A stretch of DNA of 64,000 bases from Cyclospora cayetanensis (lineage: Eukaryota; Apicomplexa; Conoidasida; Eucoccidiorida; Eimeriidae), in contig NW_020312115.1 in assembly GCF_002999335.1 (NCBI RefSeq), forward strand, positions 1 to 64,000, read 5' to 3'. Below the pieces are notes generated by a model. It was not told where the DNA came from. It was given only the letters and a program-made list of their open reading frames with translations, and made no database searches. Below are positions 56,126-64,000 of the stretch, piece by piece. Both the position numbers and the translations under genes were made by a program. The stretch's first letter is position 1; the number at the start of each line of letters is the position of its first letter.

Positions 56126-56540
56126 TCATCTAGTTTTGGCGGGATTTTGGGTCTTAGCGTCTCTTTTTAAAGATCGTAGAGGGAGCGTTTTCCCTCCACT
56201 GTATGCGTCCGAGTAGCGCGAATTACCTTTCCTCTCTCAGCAAAGAAACAGCCTGTTGACCCACTTCATCTATATATTTCATTCTTATTTTGGCATAAGC
56301 TTCACTTAGCTTGTGGTCATTCAGATCGTTTCCATGTGCCTCCTTCCACTTTTTTGCCGTCATAGCATAACGGTCTGGCCAGCAGCTGTGACAAAAGAAG
56401 TAGATATGGACCTACCTCAATCGCGCATGTTTTTACCTGCACCACTTTGCAATAAATGACCAACCCCCTGTATCTCTTGCAACCCAACAGAGGGGCGTAC
56501 AAGTAGACAGACCTCTTTGCAGCGTGTGCCCGCACAGTAT
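56126..56540 (-). CDS. 3' exons of a small Trp-rich/helical protein
   Basis: Three exons fit: 56437 to about 56540, 56227-56385 and 56126-56162, phases 2 and 2, ending at TGA 56126-56128. They encode DTGGWSFIAKWCSCWPDRY, then KKWKEAHGNDLNDHKL, then a helix ending VSLLREE and the tail DAKTQNPAKTR. No family is recognised. No start codon lies in the first exon shown, so at least one exon is missing upstream; a frame at 56765-56870 (QRILCGLPVAGAFARETAG) might be it, but no donor fits. The two introns are very short (51 and 64 bases). Confidence 0.45.
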
Positions 56541-57705
56541 TTATATAGCAGAATCTTTGCAGTAATCCATCAGAGTTTCGCCTGTAAGGGTGGTGTTCTA
56601 TATCCTAAACAGGTGTTTTCATAGCTTAATGGAACGCCAGAGCCTAGCCACATCCTACTCACCGCTCATATCTGCTTTATTTTCGCGGTAGGTAATAACA
56701 GTGCTACGTTCTCAGATTACATTTAGAGTATAGCTCATATTTTGTGGTTTGTTGCTCTCCATAAATGCGCAATTCCTTGAGACAACAGCAGCTGCCCAGC
56801 GGTCTCCCTAGCAAAAGCACCGGCCACCGGCAGCCCGCAAAGGATTCTTTGGGTATGCCCTGCAATTTTTTTGAATGTAAGCTCATGATCTTCCGGATTC
56901 AATTCATAGCTGATGAGGACTCCCTCGGTACACTCATCTATCGTCGGAGGTCGAGGTCACGTTCTCACTGCTATGTACCTGTTCCTGCTGGAGGGCATCG
57001 AGATGCCAGCTCTCGGGAGTGGACAGGCTTGCTTTCTGTAAACTACGCATAAAACGGGATTTTTATCAACGTTGGATTTGTATACTCTAGACCACGTGAT
57101 CTGCTAAGTTATCTCATTCTCTACGGTCCAAAATCCACCTCAACCAGGGCGTGGCTTTCTCTAGAGCTTCATACCGCCTCACCAAAGGCGATAGTATCAG
57201 CACTAGTAAGGCAGATACCAACAGTATTTGGTGTAGGAGAGCGGTCAAACTGCACACGGAAGAGCATCATCCGCAACACCGACAGAACTGGCAGAAGCAA
57301 CAAGAAAAACGGCATCGATTCATTTCTTTGTTATTTCCTCCTTTGTGTTTTCATTTTTCGGGGTGAAATTTTCAGTGTGCATCGTTTAGCTGGGATTCAC
57401 GTTCTTGCTTTGTTTAAACTCCCCCCGTTGTGTCCATAGATTCATGCCAAGATTCGCATGGTTTTAGACACTTCTACTGGAACAACTCCGCAGCCTTATA
57501 CAATAGACTCCCTTATTGGTTATTTTGCCGAACGCTGTGCCTATCACATACTGATGTATAAGTGTGTACTTCTTCTTTCAGTATATGTCTTCCGTAGCAA
57601 CAGGTGCCCACAGCAAGCCACAGCCTCCCTGCACAAGCTTGACTCCCACTAAGATACCAGCAAAGTCTCCGACATCTTTCGGTACTCACAGCAGAGAGGG
57701 CAAAG
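56541..57705. other. Upstream of the AMA1-family gene
   Basis: It probably contains the missing first exon of the minus-strand gene at 56.1-56.5 kb and the promoter of the AMA1-family gene. Nothing else is supported. Confidence 0.4.
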
Positions 57706-60700
57706 ATGGCAGCCGCACCGTCAGCGTCTATATTTTTCAGTAGGGCCGTGGTGCTGCTAATGCTCGTTGTTTTAGTGCGTATGGTGCATTGTGAACGGAC
57801 GGCCGCAACAGGTGGCAAACGCAAGCAAAGGCCGGAGGGGATTAGGGGTATAAGACAGACTAAAGCAAGGGCCTTGAGGTCTTTCCATTCTTCCTCCGTT
57901 TTCCTAGCCAGCACAATGGCTGTTGACGGTGTCGCAGTTAACAGGGTAGCAGAAGCAAGTGCAGAAGCTAGTGCAGGAGCATCCGATATATCCGGGCCTC
58001 GAAAACGAAATATTTCCCATGCCACATTTCTCGTTCCTCTAAATCCTTATGCGTCAGCATTCAATGAACAAGGAAGCGGAGCAAATCCTTGGCTATCTGG
58101 AGAGCTTAAGGTTTTCATCGACAGATTTAATGTTCCTGTCGTACACCGTAAGACCTTTTAACAAAAAAAGCGAACGAACGGAACAATGGCACTTGGAAGA
58201 GATCCAGCTCCAGGCTAATTGTAAAGCCTTTAGGACTGTCGCATGGTTTGGCTTTGTTTTTTTGTCATGTTTGTGCCTTTGTCTTCACCTTTCTACTTTT
58301 CTGTTCTATCTATTGGCTTCACAACTCAGTTGTTTCCAGCCCTATCGTCTCAAAATCTTTACACCGCATGCTTCTCTTCCACTAGTTCGATTATTCTCCA
58401 GCCTTTTTTTGCCTTGCGCTAAGGTCTGTCTCCATCCTTGTCTTCATACTTTTGACTTCGAGGGCCGTTTTATCTGGCTGTCTTTTTGCAGGCTCTGGTG
58501 TGTTTGTGGACTTGGGCATGTCGAATATGGGTTACCGCCAGGTGAGCGGGGACTGTCCTGTCTATGGCAAGTACATCAAACTCTCAAAGACGGGCTCCAG
58601 CACGCTGAGCTTTCTGGAGAACTACCCAGCTGGAGGCTCTTCCACCCGCCCTCTTCCCGGAGGTTTCAACCTTTCCTATTCTACCAGCTCTGGCAAAGCC
58701 GTTTCTCCCGTAACGGATTCATTTCTGAAGAGCGTCTTCGGCTGTAAGACTCCCATAATACGCCGCAATTTTTATTTAGGAAGAGAAGAACGTCTGCGTC
58801 TCTATGCCCACCGGAGCCACTATGAGCCAAATATCTGTACAAAGTTGAATTGTGGTGTGTGTGCACACCTCAGCTGAAGGTCCACAAACTCCCATTGGCC
58901 GCTGTGCAAAATACGCCAATTTGACAGAACCAATGAAACCGGGGACGAACACGCCGCTGAATTACAGATTGCCCTTTGTGTACAACATCACGACTCAGAA
59001 TTGTTACGTCCTGCATGTTTCCATGCAAAAACTAACGGGTAGCAGGTAATCTGAGCATCTAGATATCGGTCTTCTAGTCTCTGTATTCCCCCTTCTTTCT
59101 GCTTTTTCCTTCTGCAATGTCACTATCCTTCCACCTCTTTGCCCTCCTTCCATTTTACGTGGCTTAGTTGACTTTGTAAACATTTTGGATTTTCGTGCAG
59201 CAGTGCCCTTTGCCCTCCAGCTACGTTTGGCTTGTCACAATTCTTTTCTAAACTTCTCTTCTTTGTGTTTATCATTGTAGGTACTGCTCAACTAACGGGT
59301 CTCCCTCTGGCTTAGTTTGGCCTTGTTTTTCTCCTGAAAGGAGCGCTTCAACGAGTGCCAGCCTCGTATATGGCTCGGGATATATGGGAAGGGATGCGAA
59401 TAACCCGGATGGATGGACAACAAAATGCCGTACGTTTTTTTCATGTCCACTTTCATGGCAGCCTCACGGTTTCAGAAGCTACTACCGTAGTAAGTAAAGT
59501 GGATCTAAATACTTGGGAGGGGAGGCACGAACGCCAACGCTCAGCGATGGTGGTGGGCAGCATGCGCTGATGTCAGAAAGTCTAACCGTTTACATCCATC
59601 AGCAACAGGGAGTGGGAGAAGGACACAAATGGAGGGAGGACCTTGCTGAAATCGGAGGCGTGCGAATGCTACATTTGTTTGCTCCCCCTGCTATCTTGAA
59701 GGCAGCTAGGAGGAAAGGCAGAGCAGTGTCTTCAGAGAGATTTAAATAAACATGGCATTAGAGCACCTAGTTCCCGATTGGTATGCAAGGCAACAGGCGG
59801 AAATGTGGCGGTCCTTGTGTACATACAGTTAAACCAGGCCCTTGTACCAGAAACTGACGTGCTCTTATATATCTATTCCTGCTTGCTGTCGACTGTCTCA
59901 TCGTTCGCTCTTCAGCCTATATGTCCGTCAAGGATGCCCTGTTCGGCGCGTGGGGCAATGGAAAATGTGAAGAAATTGGCGCATCCACCCCTGGGGTAAT
60001 AGCAGTTAGTGTTTCTACCAAACAGCATTGTTGGGAACAAGTTTTCATGCACTCCGCCACCGATGAGACTACCGCTGACAATCCGGCCAACTGGAACTCT
60101 GTTTGGCCCACGTTCGATAGCAGTGCCACTGCCTCGGGTAGGGGGAAACGTGGAGGGATGGAGAGACAAAGGGGAGGAAGAAGGGAGAGGTGGAAATAAT
60201 ATAGAGGGAGTAGGGGACAGAAAAAGGGGGGGCATGTAATGAGAGGGATAGAGACCTAGTGAGAAGCAAAAGGAAGCACGAGATCGATCTAGATGAAGAC
60301 GTTTAACCTTTACTAATCTCTGTGCTGCGTTGCTTGTCTTTCTTTATGCAAGCTTTTCCGACAAGACCTGACCTATTGATTCCTTTGTTGGCAATTTAGA
60401 TAACGGAGACAACTGTACGTGCCTGTGCAGGCGGCGTGGGTTATAACTACGCAAACTTCTACGCAAATGCCAACGGTTCAGGGATGTGTGTCATATTTCA
60501 AACGGTCCCAACTTGCTTCCTTCGGTCTAGTGGCAACACCGCTTACAACGCACTGGGCTCGCTGGATGAAGAAGTGCTTCCTGGTTCCGCCCCAGGAGGA
60601 GGAGGGGAAGGAGGAGGCAACGGTGGGGATGAGAAATCGGAAAAAGGAGGGAGTAAATAACAGCAAAAGGACCAAAAATCCCACAGATGCCTCGCCTTGT

Positions 60701-62168
60701 TCTTATATCTCACCTGCATATCGCACATTGACAGCTGCTATTTGCATAGAATCCCCTCATCTACACTCTCGTCCCCTGCTTCCCTTCCAGCTCATATTCC
60801 CTCTCCTTCTGCCTTTTTGGCTTTTCTCCTTCGGTATCCCTCCTGCTCCTCCCTATCCTCCTCTGGTCGGCCCCTCATAGCTGTTTTCTGTTTGTACCTT
60901 TAAACTCATGTGAAAATCTGGTTTACCATGGCTTTTCGTTGATCACTCAGTCCACGAGGGCTTTGTTGCGCAAAAAACTCCTGTCTCTCTCCTCCTCTCC
61001 CCTACTCCCGCTCTACACCTCTCTACATCTTTACTAGTGTGGATGCTCTTATTTATACCCTTTTCCTCTGCATATGCTTTCGTTTGTTCTCCATTGCTGC
61101 TTTTCTTATCAGTGAATGCGTGGGCACTTGCTGGAGGGATTGTCGGCGGCCTTCTCTTCGTGGGTGTTATCTCTGGAGGCGTCCTATACAAACTACGGTT
61201 AGCAAAGAAGATCTTGCAGACATAGAATTGAGAGTTGCTTAGCAGCACTGCCCTTCATCGTTTACAGATCCATTTTCACAATGCTTGTACATCAAAGGCA
61301 CCATAAGAACAGTTTTGTGCGTTTGCCCGGTAGTTTTTGTGTCGAACTGCAACTGCAAGTTGGCTTCCTTCTCAATAATACATATACAGTCGTTTTTGTG
61401 TGTCCATCTAGATAGATCTGCAACTGTGTAATGTGTGCACACCACGTGTGCATATAGCGAAGGCTGCGTACTGTTCCGTTTAAGGGGACATGCGCCACCA
61501 ACTTTCAGACTGTCTTTCAGGCTGAACGACCACTGTTCAGTGAACTGATTTGTTCTGTTTCCGTAGATGCGGCTTACGTATCTGCAGGGAGCCCTTAGGT
61601 TTGGCCAGCACGGCCGCCCCAGAAGTGATGTCTGATGCGTTGCGTGGAGCGCCAGGCAGAAGCGCGACAGATGCAAACGTGACTCCCGAGGAGTCTTTCT
61701 GGAGAGGTGAGGCTGCTGTTTCTCTGTTCCATTGTTTGTTCGTAATATTCTTCTTCAATCGCTCCTTGACTTTCGTCGTATCTCGTATATCGTCTGTCTC
61801 GTCTGCGTCCTGCCCATGGCCTACGCTGGTGTACCTATTTGCGTCATTCGGTCCACATCTTGTGTTTCCTATTAAATCTTCTAGTGCCTCATTCTATGTT
61901 CTTTCATTCCATTTACCTACTTGCCTTCTCTTACCTTCAGCCTCATCAGGCTTGATATTCGGTCTTGTCTTTCTTTATTTCCGCTTGTGCATCCGGCAGA
62001 CCCCGAGGCTATGGCTGCTCTTTGCGGCGTCCCGAATTGATTGGTGGCTGCATTCGTTTGCTGATTCGTTTGCATTGAAAATTGGTACATGTTATGTGGG
62101 GTGTGCGCTTCTTCATCTCGCCTGCAGAGGAAGTAGCGGAAACGATAGAAGCAGAATACGGTCGATAG
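57706..62168 (+). CDS. AMA1: AMA1-family microneme protein, domain III apparently absent
   Basis: Nine exons fit: 57706-58147, 58492-58836, 58880-59045, 59281-59429, 59916-60137, 60431-60583, 61113-61197, 61567-61706 and 62128-62168. All phases match, giving 580 aa. A hydrophobic signal or anchor follows the start. Ectodomain blocks are NPWLSGELKVFIDRFNVPVV, GVFVDLGMSNMGYRQ, GDCPVYGKYIKL and RLPFVYNITTQNCYVLHVSM. Domain II-type blocks are FGAWGNGKCEEI, GYNYANFYANANGSGMC and VPTCFLRSSGNTAYNAL. One TM helix follows (WALAGGIVGGLLFVGVISGG). The tail ends SFWREEVAETIEAEYGR, with the F-W seen in AMA1 tails. AMA1 binds RON2 at the moving junction during host-cell entry. The model passes from the end of domain II directly to the TM helix, with no domain III cysteines. 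The intron after 58836 is only 43 bases (or 37). Confidence 0.85.
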
Positions 62169-63660
62169 ATTAGATGCATACGCATCCACAAGTCATCAAT
62201 CAAGTCTTCCCCTACCTTTTCTCCTTCTCTCGTTCGTCGCTCTCCTGTATTTCGGCCTTTGTCAGAAGTGGGATATTTGGTGTCTTTTGTAATCAATTGA
62301 ACCGAAAGAACGTCTGTTTCTGCTTCAGCTGCAATTGCATAGAATGCTTGCAGAAGCTCCTTGGTGTCCCGGCACCAGCCACACGGAAGCGGACCACATC
62401 ACGGTGCAGGCTTTACACACACATATCTAAGGCCTCTTATATTGCATACAGTGTGTCTCGTGAAAAGCTTGTGGAATCTGTACTTGGTGAACTTGTCATG
62501 TATCACACCGTAGTACATTTTACACTTTACACGACGGAGAGGCCTTGTCCCAAAGGCTTGAGAGGGATTACAGAATATTGCGTGCAAACAGACGAAGACA
62601 TCAGTTATGTACAAGTTGTACCGAATGACAATTGACCTAGCTGCAGGCACAACAAACTCGAAATACGAGAGATAGGGATAGAAAAGGAGTTGCGTAGAGG
62701 ACAGCGCAGCGAAACAAATGCAAAGCAAGGGAGAAACAGGAGAAGATACGCAAAAAGCAAACGCGGTGACAGGAAAAAGCAGATGGCTCGTAAGTTTCGG
62801 AGAGCTACCTATGGAGGCAACAATGGACATCGCAAGGCAGCAAACATAGGGCCGCCCTAGTTGTTTGTGTCGGTGTACTGATTGGCCCCCAGTAGACGCT
62901 GTTATCGGTCCCATGAGCCTCGAATCTCATGAATGTTTGAGGTTCGGGCTAAAGTGTAGTGCTGCTTGCTGGAGTAAACTATCTACTTGAGCATAGCATG
63001 CAACGCGGACAGATTGTATTCTTCTGCCTAAAACGCAGAAGAGAGCCGTGGCGTTGTTCTCGAGAGGAGACTTCAGGCAGACGGTGCGGAACAATAAATG
63101 CGTGAGGTGAGGAGTGCCCGCTTTTTTTCCACAGGCTCTCTTTGTTAATGTGTCCCTCAAGGAACTACCTCATGAAACTAGTTTTATCGTCGATTGGGCT
63201 AGTAAACAAGTTTTTGTTAGTGTTCCTTTGGATGTGTCCTTATTAATGTGTTCTCTTCGGAGACTTAGAGCCCAGCTTGATGTGCTGTTCACTTCTAGGC
63301 AGCGCTTTGCCTCTGCAATTTTGCATTCGATTGTAGTGGGGTTCATCCTCTTGAACATTACATCGTGAATCACAAGAGCACTCTCGTCGATAAGGAACAC
63401 TAATTATTGGTATCTTCTTGGGGGAAATTACAGATTTACGGCTCCAAGTAGTGCTTCCGATTTGCCGCCCATATTTATTGTAAAGAGATAAAATGGACAA
63501 GAATGCTGACCGAGGGAGGTAATTTGTAGGCGAATAGTTTGGTGTTTAAAGTATGAAGTGTTGCGTTGGCAGCCCAGGGGCTAGGGCCCTTCATTTGCCT
63601 TCCCCTGTGCCCTTGTTTCTTCCGCTGCCATTATACGGCTATTCTTTTATCCAACATCCA
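62169..63660. other. Downstream of the AMA1-family gene
   Basis: No firm gene. An 84-codon plus-strand frame (63114-63368), preceded by an acceptor-like TTTTTCCACAG, has a protein-like look (KELPHETSFIVDWASK), but no partner exon was found. Confidence 0.4.
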
Positions 63661-63669
63661 ATTATTATG

Positions 63670-63870
63670 TAGGTGGCCACTTGTGTTACCGGGAGGATGA
63701 ACTTACGTTGGCAGTGCTTGTATCTATCGACGCAGCGTGCTCGGCTACTTGTTGGGCTACACCTACCATCGAAGTTTCGGCATAAGGAACAACCAGACAT
63801 GCACATCCTTGACCTTCCACACAAGGATAACCATGGTCTAAGCAAAGCAGCAAATTTATTGCAAACAATA
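63670..63870 (-). pseudogene. Integrase N-terminal relic at the window edge
   Basis: A minus-strand frame has CLVVPYAETSMVGVAQQVAE, a block that resembles the start of Ty3/gypsy integrases (VP-x4-L-x6-H). Another frame there gives RCVDRYKHCQRKF, which fits the zinc-finger end. The element probably continues beyond 64000. Confidence 0.35.
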
Positions 63871-64000
63871 AAATTAGTGCTTCGGGCTCTGATCAATTGA
63901 CTGAAGGCCCTATCAATGGCCGTACTAGGACACGCGGGCATAGTTACACATGTCCATAAGCAGAGGTTTCGCTTACCCCTATGAGTAAAGCCGAGCAGAA

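Noticed and set aside
62399..62914. 171-codon minus-strand frame downstream of the AMA1-family gene
   Set aside because: It is hydrophobic and cysteine-rich without signal, motif or splice support, and is probably chance.

Overview
The window looks like nuclear DNA of a coccidian apicomplexan, most likely a species of Eimeria. The evidence is CAG/GCA triplet runs giving poly-Ala, poly-Gln and poly-Ser tracts, many GGGGCCCC palindromes, short phase-matched introns, decayed chromodomain Ty3/gypsy elements, and invasion-type genes (an AMA1-family protein and a SPATR-like protein). Gene-dense, GC- and CAG-rich stretches (about 0.4-15.8 kb and 22.5-46.4 kb) alternate with quieter, repeat-poor stretches (about 15.8-22.5 kb and 46.5-57.5 kb) that hold retroelement relics. 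This matches the feature-rich and feature-poor segments known for Eimeria chromosomes. Almost every gene is spliced, and I rebuilt the exon structures by hand from GT/AG sites and codon phase.

Layout. 0.4-2.4 kb: coiled-coil protein (-). 2.45-3.24 kb: tandem repeat of about 136 bp. 3.2-5.8 kb: coding DNA whose strand is not settled; one model per strand is given. 6.4-9.0 kb: YL1/VPS72 chromatin protein (+). 9.8-11.9 kb: SPATR-like secreted protein (-). 12.3-13.2 kb: small secreted protein (-), head to head with casein kinase 2 beta (13.3-15.8 kb, +). 16.7-22.0 kb: decayed Ty3/gypsy element with two diverged LTRs (-). 23.7-29.1 kb: large MORN-SAM-protein kinase (+). 29.8-33.6 kb: RAP-domain protein (-), head to head with exosome subunit CSL4 (34.0-35.8 kb, +). 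36.8-37.5 kb: LTR and integrase relic. 38.2-39.5 kb: RRM/SR protein (+). 40.1-42.7 kb: DUF89/ARMT1-type protein (-). 44.9-46.4 kb: acidic secreted protein (-). 47.1-48.6 kb: small CxC/CxxC protein (+) with an LTR relic in its first intron. 49.9-51.0 kb: two small proteins, one membrane and one probably mitochondrial (-). 51.8-55.6 kb: second decayed Ty3/gypsy element (+). 56.1-56.5 kb: part of a small gene (-). 57.7-62.2 kb: AMA1-family gene (+). 63.7 kb: integrase relic.

The genes do not form operons; they are mostly independent nuclear genes. Themes are host-cell invasion (AMA1 family, SPATR-like, two other secreted proteins), RNA handling (CSL4, RRM/SR, RAP) and signalling or chromatin (CK2 beta, the kinase, VPS72). 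I found no RNA gene, CRISPR array or clearly new multi-gene system. The most unusual items are the AMA1-family gene that appears to lack domain III, the unassigned small secreted protein sharing a 73-bp start-to-start gap with CK2 beta, and the LTR family with at least six copies here.
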